In this document: positions 36,765 to 45,472 of the stretch, in pieces
Layout of the letters: each line of letters starts with the position of its first letter
Position numbering within the stretch: the first letter of the stretch is position 1
NCBI GenBank assembly: GCA_013287435.1
Contig: JABDDU010000005.1
Coordinates: 1 to 64,000, forward strand
Direction: 5' to 3'
Source: Verrucomicrobiota bacterium
GTDB taxonomy: Bacteria; Pseudomonadota; Gammaproteobacteria; Coxiellales; Coxiellaceae
DNA length: 64,000 bases
Translations under genes and position numbers: made by a program
The notes under the pieces: model-generated
Seen by the model: only the letters and a program-made list of their open reading frames with translations
What the model was told of the DNA's origin: nothing
Database searches by the model: none

Positions 36765-38132
36765 ATGATCAACAACAAAAAAATCGGTTTATTTGTTCTC
36801 GTCATGTTTATCGTGGGCTCGATTGATAGCCTAAGAAACATGCCGTCAAATGCGATGTTTGGCGCACCGCTGATTTTCTTTTTTATAGCGGCAGCGATTA
36901 CCTTTTTGCTGCCGATCGCTTTAATTTCAGCAGAATTAACATCCTATCATCCCGACAAAAATGGCATTTATCAGTGGATCAAAGAAGCGTTTGGCGAAAA
37001 AGTCGCGTTTATGGGCATTTGGTTGCAATGGGTTAACACAGCGACATGGTATCCCAGCATTTTGTCTTTTATTGCGGGTGGGATTGCTTATTTACTAGAT
37101 CCTTCGCTTGCCACCAATAAAATATTTGCTGTGATCGTGATTTTAACCGTATTTTGGAGTTTGACTTTTTTATCGCTGAAAAACTTCTCGTTATCCGCTG
37201 GATTTGCAACGTTTTGCACGGTGATGGGATTTTTATTGCCGTTTTGTGTGATGGTCGCATTGGCTTTTATATGGCAATACAAAGGAAATCCCATTCAAAT
37301 TCAGGTGAATTGGCACAGCATCATTCCCAAATTTTCTAATATCAATGATTGGATTTCGCTCACCACAATTATTACTGCATTTTTAGGCATGGAATTAGCG
37401 ACCGTCAACGTGCAAAATATTAATAAACCGCAAAGAAATTATCCGATTGGTGTTGTCATAGCCTCATTCACTATTTTATTAACCATGATTTTAGGCTCAT
37501 TAGCGATCGCTTTTTTAATTCCGCAAAAACAAATTGGACTAACCACGGGGATTTTTCAAACGTTTGAGTATTATCTTGATGCGTTTCATCTAAAAGATTT
37601 GGTTTATATCATGAGTGGTTTGGTTGTATTGGCGAGTGTCGGTGAAATGATTAATTGGATTATTTCGCCTGCCAGAGGTTTGCAACAAGCGGCACAAACA
37701 GGCAGTTTACCCAAAATGTTTGCGGACAATAATAAACATGGCATGCCAGGCAAAATTTTAATTGCGCAAGCGATTTTGGTGTCACTGGTTTGTTTGGCAT
37801 TTACCTTATTTCCCAGTGTTAATGATATTTATTGGTTGTTAACCGATTTGTCGACTGAGATGTATGTATTGATGTACGTATTGATGTTTTTGGCAGCGAT
37901 CAGTTTGCACTATAAACATAAAGATATTGCAAAACCGTTTAAAATTCCCGGCGGCGATGCGATGAAATGGGTGTTATGTTTGTTCGGATTAATCAGCTGT
38001 CTGATCACATTAATCGTCGGATTTATTCCGCCGAGTGAATTGAATTTCGGTAGCGATGTGCATTATGCATTGGTGTTTGCGGGTGGGTTAATTGTGCTGT
38101 GTTTGCCGGGGTTTTTTTTAATGTTTCGGTAA
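36765..38132 (+). CDS. APC-superfamily amino-acid permease
   Basis: 455 residues with about twelve membrane segments. The N-terminal FVLVMFIVGSIDSLRNMPSN and the loop ISAELTSYHPDKNGIYQWIKEAFG (YxxxGxYxW) fit glutamate/GABA-antiporter-like members of the APC family; LVVLASVGEMINWIISPARG is the conserved TM8 region. Likely imports amino acids, a common need in host-adapted bacteria. Its TAA stop is inside the left end of the small inverted-repeat element at 38128-38198. Confidence 0.86.
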   Translation: MINNKKIGLFVLVMFIVGSIDSLRNMPSNAMFGAPLIFFFIAAAITFLLPIALISAELTSYHPDKNGIYQWIKEAFGEKVAFMGIWLQWVNTATWYPSILSFIAGGIAYLLDPSLATNKIFAVIVILTVFWSLTFLSLKNFSLSAGFATFCTVMGFLLPFCVMVALAFIWQYKGNPIQIQVNWHSIIPKFSNINDWISLTTIITAFLGMELATVNVQNINKPQRNYPIGVVIASFTILLTMILGSLAIAFLIPQKQIGLTTGIFQTFEYYLDAFHLKDLVYIMSGLVVLASVGEMINWIISPARGLQQAAQTGSLPKMFADNNKHGMPGKILIAQAILVSLVCLAFTLFPSVNDIYWLLTDLSTEMYVLMYVLMFLAAISLHYKHKDIAKPFKIPGGDAMKWVLCLFGLISCLITLIVGFIPPSELNFGSDVHYALVFAGGLIVLCLPGFFLMFR

Positions 38133-38198
38133 CAGATCACTCCGTAGATAGAAACTCGACGTTTTACCAAATCAGACAGCGAGGCTTGATCTGTTACC
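38128..38198. repeat. 71-bp inverted-repeat element, short relative of family P1
   Basis: GGTAACAGATCA (38128-38139) and TGATCTGTTACC (38187-38198) are perfect 12-bp terminal inverted repeats. The first 27 bases, through CTCCGTAGATAGAAAC, match the right end of the 182-bp element at 22204-22385 (read in reverse). It supplies the TAA stop of the permease. Confidence 0.8.
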
Positions 38199-38201
38199 TC
38201 A

Positions 38202-38545
38202 CGCGAGCGCTTCTAAGCTACATCACTAGCACGATCTTTGTCGACAAGGATTGCGCTAGTGATATAGTTTAGAAGCTTTCGCGTCAGCGAATGCGAAAGC
38301 AGAAGCAACCCCCTAAATATTTTCTTTCGTACTTGCTCACGCAAGCACTTCTAAACTATATCACCAGCGCTCAATACATCCAGTGCAACACACTTCAATC
38401 TCTTCACGGAGGTGACAAAATTAATTGGATGGCGTACTAGTGAGATAGTTTAGAAGCCTTTGCGTAAGCAAAGGCGAAAGTAGAAGCAAAAATCTCGTAT
38501 ATTTTTCACACCCACTAACGCAAGCGCTTCTAAGCTATATCCCCA
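38202..38545. repeat. Array of related hairpins (family P4) between the permease and tatD
   Basis: Fills the ~330-bp gap without a gene. Unit 1 (38202-38283) pairs CGCTTCTAAGCTACATCACTAG with CTAGTGATATAGTTTAGAAG, and a second small hairpin GCTTTCGC/GCGAAAGC follows. Unit 2 (38338-38466) pairs CTTCTAAACTATATCACCAG with a CTAGTGAGATAGTTTAGAAG arm, followed by GCCTTTGC/GCAAAGGC. A third, single arm (38518-38545, CTTCTAAGCTATATC) runs into tatD and contains its TAG stop. Units share the trailing word AGAAGCAA. Confidence 0.85.
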
Positions 38546-39312
38546 CCGCAAAACAACTTCCGAAAATTGTCACTCGTCTTTTGCGCAACGATTTCAACAG
38601 AAATATTTTTAATGTCCGCTATTTTTTCCGCAACATATTTAACATATTTCGGCTCATTGGTTTTTCCACGAAAAGGAACAGGGGCTAAATACGGTGAGTC
38701 GGTTTCAATTAACATTTTTTCTAATGGAACATAGTGCGCAACCTGCACTAATTCTTGCGCGTTTTTAAAGGTAATGATGCCTGAAAAAGAAATATAAAAA
38801 TTTAAATCGAGTGCTGCTTTTGCCATCTCAAGTGATTCCGTAAAACAATGCATCACACCGCTGATTTGATCCGCTTTTTCTTCGCGCATGATCGTGAGCG
38901 TGTCTTCTCTAGCATTGCGCGTATGAATAATTAAGGGTTTTTTTGCGCGAATGGCTGCGCGAATATGATCGCGAAAACGTTTTCGCATGACGTCTAATTG
39001 ATCGGAATTATAATGATAATCTAAACCCGTTTCGCCAATGGCAACCACTTTTTTATGTTGCGCAAACTCAACCAAAGTTTCGATCGATAAATCATCTTCT
39101 TCTTTTTCGCTGGGATGCGAGCCGACACTGGCATACACATAATCGTATTTTTCAGCTATTTTTAAGGCAGTTTTTGCTGTTTGCATATCGACCGCGACAC
39201 ACAACATCGCACTGACACCGGCGTCGTTGGTATCGCGCATCCATTGATCAAAAGTGCTTTCATCTTTGTAGACATCCAGCATGTAGGGATGACAATGTGA
39301 ATCTATGAACAT
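38530..39312 (-). CDS. tatD: TatD-family metal-dependent deoxyribonuclease
   Basis: About 260 residues from the ATG at 39312 (GGGAGAAG upstream); a GTG four codons earlier is in frame. FIDSHCHPYM supplies the HxH metal ligands, VAIGETGLDYHYN the Glu, then PLIIHTRNA and GVMHCFTES, and ETDSPYLAP near the end. Amidohydrolase fold; 3'-5' exonuclease in DNA repair and turnover. Last gene of the fab-mltG-tmk-holB operon, as in E. coli (ycfH). The last codons and stop lie in a hairpin repeat. Confidence 0.95.
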   Translation of the reverse strand: MFIDSHCHPYMLDVYKDESTFDQWMRDTNDAGVSAMLCVAVDMQTAKTALKIAEKYDYVYASVGSHPSEKEEDDLSIETLVEFAQHKKVVAIGETGLDYHYNSDQLDVMRKRFRDHIRAAIRAKKPLIIHTRNAREDTLTIMREEKADQISGVMHCFTESLEMAKAALDLNFYISFSGIITFKNAQELVQVAHYVPLEKMLIETDSPYLAPVPFRGKTNEPKYVKYVAEKIADIKNISVEIVAQKTSDNFRKLFCGGDIA

Positions 39313-40175
39313 ATCTTCTCCCACTCAATAAAAATATCTTCTAAGCACAATTGTTGGTTGAGATTAATTCCCTTGGAAATAAATAATTTTTTTTCTAATA
39401 GTTTTTCGATAAATTTTTGTAACGATGATGGCGATATTTTTATAGAAATTTTTTCGAGTTTTTCATGCTTATCCGCATTAATAATATTTTTAATATCCGC
39501 TTTAAATTGCAGACGAGAAATATCAACACAGAATAAAATGAATAATTGCAATAAATTTTCCAACGGAATTTTTAGCCAAGCGAGATCAAATGCGATGGGA
39601 TTGACTCGTCGCACACTGATGTGTTCAAAATGATTAAGCAATTGATCGCGAAGTAGTAACTCATTATTATATTTTCTCAGATCAATATGATCACCTGAAA
39701 AAAATAATGTTTGGCAACGACTGATAATCGTTGCGGGCAAAATACTTTTTTGATCATCAATTAAAAAAAGAATGACTTTTCCCGCTGGTTCTTCCAGCGT
39801 TTTTAATAATGCATTCGCGGCTTGCACCGGCATTGCATCCGCAGGAGAAATAATCACAATTTGATATCCGCCGTCGTGCGCGGTTTTTGATAGCTTTTCA
39901 CTCATCAGACGAATCTGATCGATCTTGATAGCATGTGATTTTTCTTCCGGTTTTACCAGCATAAAATCAGGGTGTGTGTCGGCCGCCATGTGTTTGCAAG
40001 CGCGGCAAATGCCGCAGGATTTATTATTTTCACATAATAAAAATTGTGAAAATTGTTTTGCAAAATCAGTTTTTCCAATGCCAGGTATTCCGGATAATAA
40101 ATACGCGTGCGATAACCTATTCTGCAAAAATGCATTTTGAAGAAAGTATTGTTGTTGCTGATAGCTCACACTCAC
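39303..40175 (-). CDS. holB: DNA polymerase III subunit delta'
   Basis: 290 residues, clamp-loader AAA+ subunit. LLSGIPGIGKTDFAKQF is the P-loop; the zinc finger CENNKSCGICRACKHM follows; VIISPADAMPVQAANALLKT and LEEPAG are conserved. The start is GTG at 40175, lying within GTGAGTGTGAGC, so the hexamer repeat supplies both the tmk stop (TGA) and the holB start (GTGA overlap). Confidence 0.94.
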   Translation of the reverse strand: MSVSYQQQQYFLQNAFLQNRLSHAYLLSGIPGIGKTDFAKQFSQFLLCENNKSCGICRACKHMAADTHPDFMLVKPEEKSHAIKIDQIRLMSEKLSKTAHDGGYQIVIISPADAMPVQAANALLKTLEEPAGKVILFLIDDQKSILPATIISRCQTLFFSGDHIDLRKYNNELLLRDQLLNHFEHISVRRVNPIAFDLAWLKIPLENLLQLFILFCVDISRLQFKADIKNIINADKHEKLEKISIKISPSSLQKFIEKLLEKKLFISKGINLNQQLCLEDIFIEWEKICS

Positions 40176-40789
40176 ACCCTCTTCCCCAACGCCGCCACAA
40201 TCTGCCCCTGCACATCCTCCAACGAAGCATCCGCATTAATAATCACAAACCGCTTTGGAAATTGCTTTGCGCGCTCTAAATAAACCTCACGTACCCGTTT
40301 GAAAAAATCGTTGTTCTCTTGTTCAATACGATCTTTATCGCCACGTAAATTAATTCGATTTAATCCTATTAAAACAGGGGCGTCCAATAATAACGTCAAA
40401 TCAGGCTCCAAATCGCCTTGAATCCAATTTGCCAATAGCTGAATGCGATCCATCGCAATTTTTCGACCACCGCCTTGGTAAGCAAAACTGGCATCCGTAA
40501 AACGATCCGAAACCACTGTTTTTCCCGCATTTAAGGCGGGTTTGATAACATGCTCAATATGCTGTTCGCGTGCGGCAAACATTAATAATAATTCTGTTTT
40601 TGATAAAACCACTTCTTTTTGGGTATTCAGTAAAATTTCACGAATCGCTTCACCGATCGGTGTACCACCCGGTTCGCGCGTCATCACAAAATTAACTTTT
40701 TTTTCAGTCAAATATTTTTCAATAAATGACATGGCGGTAGATTTACCAACGCCTTCGCAACCTTCGAGGGTGATAAAAAAGTTTTTCAT
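40172..40789 (-). CDS. tmk: Thymidylate kinase
   Basis: 205 residues. P-loop LEGCEGVGKSTAMSF, the MTREPGGTPIGEAIRE and DRFTDASFAYQGGGR motifs of dTMP kinase. Phosphorylates dTMP for DNA synthesis. Between mltG and holB in the conserved operon; both flanks carry TGTGAG repeats. Confidence 0.97.
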   Translation of the reverse strand: MKNFFITLEGCEGVGKSTAMSFIEKYLTEKKVNFVMTREPGGTPIGEAIREILLNTQKEVVLSKTELLLMFAAREQHIEHVIKPALNAGKTVVSDRFTDASFAYQGGGRKIAMDRIQLLANWIQGDLEPDLTLLLDAPVLIGLNRINLRGDKDRIEQENNDFFKRVREVYLERAKQFPKRFVIINADASLEDVQGQIVAALGKRV

Positions 40790-40791
40790 GT

Positions 40792-40811
40792 ACTCACACT
40801 CACACTCACAC
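40792..40811. repeat. TGTGAG hexamer repeat filling the mltG-tmk junction
   Basis: On the minus strand the mltG TAA is followed by GTGTGAGTGTGAGTGTGAGT and then AC-ATG, the tmk start, so the repeat is almost the whole intergenic sequence. A shorter copy (about 40165-40178) spans the tmk-holB junction. Confidence 0.92.
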
Positions 40812-41837
40812 TTATTTATGCAAAGTTTCCAATACTTGATGATACTCTGTCACCTGTTTCAAATGCCCCGCATACGTCTTCGAAAAATGATGTCCGCCCG
40901 TTCCTGTCGCAACATAATATAAATACTCTGTTTTTGCAGGATGCAACGCTGCTTCAATCGATGATTGACTCGGCATGCAAATCGGCGTTGGCGGCAGACC
41001 ATCAATTAAATACGTATTATACGGTGTTTTTGTGGCTAAATCTTCTTTCGTGATTGTTCCGCCAAAGGTTTTATCCAAACCATATTGCACGGTCGGATCG
41101 ATTTGTAATCGCATGGGTTTTTCTAAGCGATTTAAAATAACGCTCGCAATAATGGGTTTTTCTGAATCGACGGAGGTTTCTTTTTCAATCAGTGATGCGA
41201 CAATTAATGCTTGATATGCATTTTTATAGGGTAAATTAAGTGCGCGATTATTCCAATCACGTTGCAAAATCGTTTGCATTTTTTGGTACGCGGTTTTTAA
41301 TACAGACATATCCGTATTTCCCCACGTAAAAAAATACGTGTCAGGATAAAATAAACCTTCGATATGTTTTTGCGGCGCTGACAATGTTTGCAAAATAGTT
41401 TGATGAGATTGATTATTGACGGTGTGATTTAAATTAGCATCGTTCGATAATACAGCCAGAATTTGATTGAATGTCCAACCATTCACAATCGTTAAACGAT
41501 GTTTTACCAAACCCGTTCCTTTCACCATATGCTGCAATAATTGCCATGCGGTTATCGGATATTTAATATCATATTCGCCAAATCGCAATTGAAAACGATC
41601 ACCTGTCGCATTGGCTATCCAACGAAATAAGACAGGATGTTTAATAATTCCTTGATTATATAATTGCTGTATGGTCACGCTCATACGCTGACCGGGAAAT
41701 ACTTTGATGGATGCTATAGCGCCTTTGCTAATTAATGGTGCGCGAAAAAAATCATGAATAAGTGTTGCAAAATAAAGAAAGATTAAAATAAAAATAATAA
41801 ACAGCGTGGAGTATATCTTTGAACTCAATTTACTCAC
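40812..41837 (-). CDS. mltG: Endolytic murein transglycosylase MltG
   Basis: About 341 residues if translation starts at the GTG at 41837 (E. coli MltG has 340). The in-frame extension to an ATG at 41951 would be encoded by a palindromic element and is unlikely. The chosen GTG lies in a GTGAGTGTGAG repeat, 7 bases after AGGAG at the edge of the element. Membrane anchor (YSTLFIIFILIFLYFATLI), then the YceG domain with LIEKETSVDSEKPIIASVIL (catalytic Glu) and IDPTVQYGL. It cuts nascent peptidoglycan. pabC, usually between fabF and mltG, is absent. Confidence 0.92.
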   Translation of the reverse strand: MSKLSSKIYSTLFIIFILIFLYFATLIHDFFRAPLISKGAIASIKVFPGQRMSVTIQQLYNQGIIKHPVLFRWIANATGDRFQLRFGEYDIKYPITAWQLLQHMVKGTGLVKHRLTIVNGWTFNQILAVLSNDANLNHTVNNQSHQTILQTLSAPQKHIEGLFYPDTYFFTWGNTDMSVLKTAYQKMQTILQRDWNNRALNLPYKNAYQALIVASLIEKETSVDSEKPIIASVILNRLEKPMRLQIDPTVQYGLDKTFGGTITKEDLATKTPYNTYLIDGLPPTPICMPSQSSIEAALHPAKTEYLYYVATGTGGHHFSKTYAGHLKQVTEYHQVLETLHK

Positions 41838-41845
41838 ACTCACAC

Positions 41846-42050
41846 TCCTCCGTATACGACAATTTTTATATTCAACCGCTCGGATGATATGACTGCTGAA
41901 ATTTCTTCCTGCTCGTGGGTGACTTGGGCATGCCTGTATTTTCGTGAACACGCCACAAAAACAGGCACGCCCAATTTCCCACTCGCAAGCAAGTTTTTAT
42001 TTAGCAGCCATATCATCACTCGCTACTTCATATTTTTGTCGTGTGCAGAG
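41846..42050. repeat. ~205-bp palindromic element (family P2) between fabF and mltG
   Basis: Left end CTCCTCCGTATACGACAAT... ATGATATGAC; right end CATATCATCACTCGCTACTT... TTTTTGTCGTGTGCAGAG. Outer arms are imperfect inverted repeats of ~40 bp. The interior folds too: TTGGGCATGCCTGTATTTTC pairs with an AACAGGCACGCCCAA arm. The whole unit could form one long stem. No ORF of its own, but it supplies the GGAGGAG upstream of mltG. Relatives: 52011-52195 and half of one at 36608-36661. Confidence 0.82.
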
Positions 42051-42057
42051 CTTACAC

Positions 42058-43290
42058 TCACACTTTTTTAAATATCAAACTACCATTGGTCCCGCCAAAA
42101 CCAAATGAGTTTGACAACACAACCTCAATTTTAGTTTGACGCGCTGTATGCGGCACTAAATCAATATCGCATCCTTCGTCAGGATTGTCGAGATTGATGG
42201 TCGGTGGTGCGACTTGGTCGCGAATGGCTAATATCGAAAAAATCGCTTCGACGGCACCGGCAGCTCCTAATAAATGCCCCGTCATCGATTTCGTTGAACT
42301 CATCATGCAGTGATAAGCGTGATCGCCCAATGCTTTTTTAACGGCTAATACTTCCAACGTATCTGCCATCGTTGAAGTGCCATGCGCATTAATGTAGTGC
42401 ACAGCATCCGCGTTAATTTTAGCGTCATTTAAGGCATTTTTAATGGCTTGTGATGTGCCACGTGCATTCGGTTCCGGTGCTGTTGCATGATAAGCATCGG
42501 CACTCATGCCATAACCAATTAATTCCGCATAAATATGTGCGCCACGTTTTTTAGCGTGTTCTAATTCTTCTAAAACCAAAACACCCGCGCCTTCACCCAA
42601 TACAAATCCATCACGATCTTTATCCCACGGACGACTGGCTTTTTCAGGTGCATCGTTGCGCGTAGACAACGCTTTAATAATATTAAATCCGCCGATGCCC
42701 AATTCAGTTGTCACCATTTCAACACCGCCGGCTAGCATCACATCGGCATCACCGTAGGCAATCATGCGTGCGGCTTCGCCAATATTATGTGTGCCCGTTG
42801 TGCAAGCGGTGACGATAGAAATATTCGGGCCTTGTAAATTGTGTTTCATCGACACAATACCCGACGCCATATTCACAATCGCACCAATGATAAAAAACGG
42901 AGAAATTTTGCGAGGACCGCCTTCGATAAACGCATCACGATTTCTTTCAATTTGACCAAGACCACCGATACCTGCGCCAATCGCACAACCTACGCGCGGC
43001 GCATTTTCATCAGTGATCGTTAAACCTGAATCAATCATCGCTTGTCTTGCCGCTTCTGCTGCATACAACACAAACGTGTCAAACCGTCGCGCTTCTTTGG
43101 GATCAACCGCCAATGAGGAATCAAAATTTTTGACTTCCGCGGCAATATGCGTTGGCATGACGGATGCGTCAAAACGAGTAATGGGCGCAACACCACTTTT
43201 ACCCGCCAAAATGCCTTGCCATGTAGTGGCAACATCGTTACCTAATGGGCTTAGCATACCCATGCCGGTTATGACTACGCGACGCTTCAT
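42058..43290 (-). CDS. fabF: Beta-ketoacyl-ACP synthase II
   Basis: 410 residues. Condensing enzyme of fatty-acid elongation with the Cys-His-His triad: [25 protein letters not shown] and [12 protein letters not shown]. Ends [16 protein letters not shown]. It follows acpP by 15 bp. The stop TGA lies in a GTGTGAGTGTAAG stretch at the edge of the TGTGAG repeat/element region. Confidence 0.97.
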   Translation of the reverse strand: MKRRVVITGMGMLSPLGNDVATTWQGILAGKSGVAPITRFDASVMPTHIAAEVKNFDSSLAVDPKEARRFDTFVLYAAEAARQAMIDSGLTITDENAPRVGCAIGAGIGGLGQIERNRDAFIEGGPRKISPFFIIGAIVNMASGIVSMKHNLQGPNISIVTACTTGTHNIGEAARMIAYGDADVMLAGGVEMVTTELGIGGFNIIKALSTRNDAPEKASRPWDKDRDGFVLGEGAGVLVLEELEHAKKRGAHIYAELIGYGMSADAYHATAPEPNARGTSQAIKNALNDAKINADAVHYINAHGTSTMADTLEVLAVKKALGDHAYHCMMSSTKSMTGHLLGAAGAVEAIFSILAIRDQVAPPTINLDNPDEGCDIDLVPHTARQTKIEVVLSNSFGFGGTNGSLIFKKV

Positions 43291-43305
43291 TGGATATTTA
43301 CCTCA

Positions 43306-43545
43306 TCACGCTGCCCGCTTCTTAATAAAATCAACCGCCTCTTGAATCGTCGTGATTTTTTCAGCTTCTTCATCTTTAATTTCGATATCAAATTCTTCTT
43401 CAAGCGCCATCACCAATTCGACTGTATCCAATGAGTCAGCACCCAAATCATCGACAAAAGAAGCATCGTTTTTGACTTCATCTTCCTTCGCACCCAATTG
43501 CTCAATCACAATTTTCTTTACGCGATCTTCAATACTTGCTGCCAT
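43306..43545 (-). CDS. acpP: Acyl carrier protein
   Basis: 79 residues, acidic four-helix protein; the 4'-phosphopantetheine Ser is in [18 protein letters not shown]. Sits between fabG and fabF, the standard position of the housekeeping ACP. Preceded by TGAGGAAT as a ribosome site. Confidence 0.98.
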   Translation of the reverse strand: MAASIEDRVKKIVIEQLGAKEDEVKNDASFVDDLGADSLDTVELVMALEEEFDIEIKDEEAEKITTIQEAVDFIKKRAA

Positions 43546-43594
43546 TGTATATTCCTCATTAAGTTATAAAGTTAGCCAAAAAGCGGTGCTTCGC

Positions 43595-43693
43595 AGTGTG
43601 AGGGTGAGTGTGAGAAAACTTAAATATAAACAGTTCACTTAACTGTGCCTTCTGACACTCACACTCACGCTCATACAAAACGCGAATTCTAAC
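43595..43693. repeat. TGTGAG/CTCACA repeats in the fabG-acpP gap
   Basis: The ~150-bp gap has GTGTGAGGGTGAGTGTGAG (43595-43614) on the plus strand and, 40 bp on, GACACTCACACTCACGCTCA (43654-43673) in the opposite sense, so the two tracts could pair as a hairpin. Another CACTCACGCC directly at 43691 forms the fabG stop (GCG TGA GTG). Confidence 0.85.
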
Positions 43694-43695
43694 AC

Positions 43696-44412
43696 TCACG
43701 CCATATACATTCCACCGTTTATATGCAACGTTTGCCCTGTGATGTACGTCGCTGAATCTGACGCCAAAAATAGCACTGCATTCGCAATATCGACCACATC
43801 ACCCATCTTTTTCGCAGGTATTTGCGACAAAATAGTTTCGCGTTGTTTCTCATTTAATTTATCTGTCATATCGGTTTGAATAAATCCTGGCGCGATAGTA
43901 TTCGCCGTAATTCCAACGCTTGCCATTTCAGCAGCGACTGCTTTGGTAAATCCAATCATCCCTGCTTTTGCCGCACAATAATTCGCTTGTCCGGGGTTGC
44001 CTGTTGCTGCAACAACAGACGTAATATTAATAATTCGCCCCCAACGCGCTTTCATCATTGCGCGCAAACAAATTTTTGTGGTGCGATAAATTGCATTTAA
44101 ATTCGTATCAATCACGCGATCCCATTGTTCGGGCTTCATACGCAATAATAAATTATCTTCAGTAATTCCCGCATTATTAATTAAAATGGATGGCGCACCG
44201 AATTTGGCTTGAATTTCTTCAACTGTTTTTTCAATAGCAACAGCATCACACACATTCAATACGATACCATGCCCCGGAATATTTTTTGCACCCGCTTCTG
44301 TGGTTGCCGTACCAATAACAACAGCGCCTTGTTCGTGAAACGCTTTTGCAATGCCGTAACCGATTCCGCGGCTAGCGCCGGTGATGAAGACGATTTTGTT
44401 TTTGAATGACAT
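43696..44412 (-). CDS. fabG: 3-oxoacyl-ACP reductase FabG
   Basis: 238 residues from the ATG at 44412 (GGAG 9 bases upstream); a longer in-frame ORF would overlap fabD. Short-chain dehydrogenase: FITGASRGIGYGIAKAF (NADPH site), NNAG (ILINNAGITEDNLL), Ser and YxxxK in NYCAAKAGMIGFTKA, and the C-terminal ITGQTLHINGGMYMA. Reduces beta-ketoacyl-ACP. Confidence 0.97.
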   Translation of the reverse strand: MSFKNKIVFITGASRGIGYGIAKAFHEQGAVVIGTATTEAGAKNIPGHGIVLNVCDAVAIEKTVEEIQAKFGAPSILINNAGITEDNLLLRMKPEQWDRVIDTNLNAIYRTTKICLRAMMKARWGRIINITSVVAATGNPGQANYCAAKAGMIGFTKAVAAEMASVGITANTIAPGFIQTDMTDKLNEKQRETILSQIPAKKMGDVVDIANAVLFLASDSATYITGQTLHINGGMYMA

Positions 44413-44416
44413 GGGT

Positions 44417-45352
44417 TTATTCTCCGGTATTTTTCTTTGCAGCCTCAATCTCCGATTTCGTATGCAAACTTTTCGAGCACACCTCTCTGGAAATCCGCCT
44501 ATTCAATCCCGCCAATACTTTTCCTGGCCCGCATTCATAAAATGTTTTTATATCATGATCAATCATATATTGAATTGTTTCAACCCAACGAACAGGTGAA
44601 ATTAATTGGTGAATTAAGGCCTCTTTAATTTTATCAGGTGAATCAAAAAATTTTACATCCGCATTTTGAATCACGGGAATTTGTGGCGCTTTAACATGAA
44701 TGGATTTTAATTTTTCGGCCATTTTATCTGCGGCCGGTTGCATCAAAGTGCAATGCGATGGAACACTCACGGGAATTTTTTTGGCAATTTTCGCACCCTT
44801 TTCTTCTGCTAATAAAATGGCTTTTTCAACGGCTTTTATTTCACCGGCAATGACAATTTGCCCAACGGAATTGTAATTCGCTGGACTCACAATACCCGCT
44901 TGTGATGCTTGTTGACAAATATCAATAACGGTTTGATCTTCTAATCCCACAATCGCAGCCATAGCGCCTGCATTGTCAGGAACAGCGGATTGCATATATT
45001 TTCCACGCGCCGCAACCAATGAAATGCCGTCGTTAAAATCAATGGCCTGTGCCGCAACTAACGCAGCGTATTCACCTAAACTGTGTCCTGCTAAAAAGTG
45101 TGGATTTTTTCCGCCCGATAATTTCCAACATTCCCAGACAGCAATATCTGCTGCCAATAATGCGGGTTGTGTAAATTCGGTTTGATCTAATTTTTCAGCA
45201 GGGCCGTTTTGCACCAAATCCCATAAATCATAGTGTAAAACGTCACTGGCTTGTGAAAATATTTTTGTGACGATAGGAAATTGTGTTGATAACTCGGATA
45301 ACATGCCGATGGATTGTGAGCCTTGGCCGGGGAAGATAAGAGCAATGTGCAT
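44417..45352 (-). CDS. fabD: Malonyl-CoA:ACP transacylase
   Basis: 311 residues from the ATG at 45352 (GGAG 10 bases upstream, then MHIALIFPGQGSQSIGML). The in-frame extension to 45445 is repeat-encoded and rejected. Active Ser in AGHSLGEYAALVAA, His in SVPSHCTLMQP. Loads malonate on ACP. Confidence 0.97.
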   Translation of the reverse strand: MHIALIFPGQGSQSIGMLSELSTQFPIVTKIFSQASDVLHYDLWDLVQNGPAEKLDQTEFTQPALLAADIAVWECWKLSGGKNPHFLAGHSLGEYAALVAAQAIDFNDGISLVAARGKYMQSAVPDNAGAMAAIVGLEDQTVIDICQQASQAGIVSPANYNSVGQIVIAGEIKAVEKAILLAEEKGAKIAKKIPVSVPSHCTLMQPAADKMAEKLKSIHVKAPQIPVIQNADVKFFDSPDKIKEALIHQLISPVRWVETIQYMIDHDIKTFYECGPGKVLAGLNRRISREVCSKSLHTKSEIEAAKKNTGE

Positions 45353-45386
45353 GATGTCATACTCCGATTTTATGGCGTGGGTTATT

Positions 45387-45472
45387 AGTGTGAGTGTGGG
45401 TGTGAGTGTGAAAAAAATGCAATCTTCTGCACCTCTGACACTCACACTGATAACTCACACTGACACTAATAC
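45387..45472. repeat. TGTGAG/CTCACA repeats between fabH and fabD
   Basis: AGTGTGAGTGTGGGTGTGAG (from 45387) is followed 30 bp later by inverse-sense CTGACACTCACACTGATAAC and CACACTGACACTAATA to 45472, where it reaches the fabH stop. The two tracts can base-pair. Mixes the TGTGAG motif with the ACTGATAACT motif seen elsewhere. Confidence 0.85.

Noticed and set aside
41838-41951. N-terminal extension of mltG
   Set aside because: Encoded by the palindromic element and repeat; the protein from 41837 already has the family length and membrane anchor.
45353-45445. N-terminal extension of fabD
   Set aside because: The added codons read through the CTCACA repeat (TLTPTLTL); FabD homology and a good ribosome site begin at 45352.
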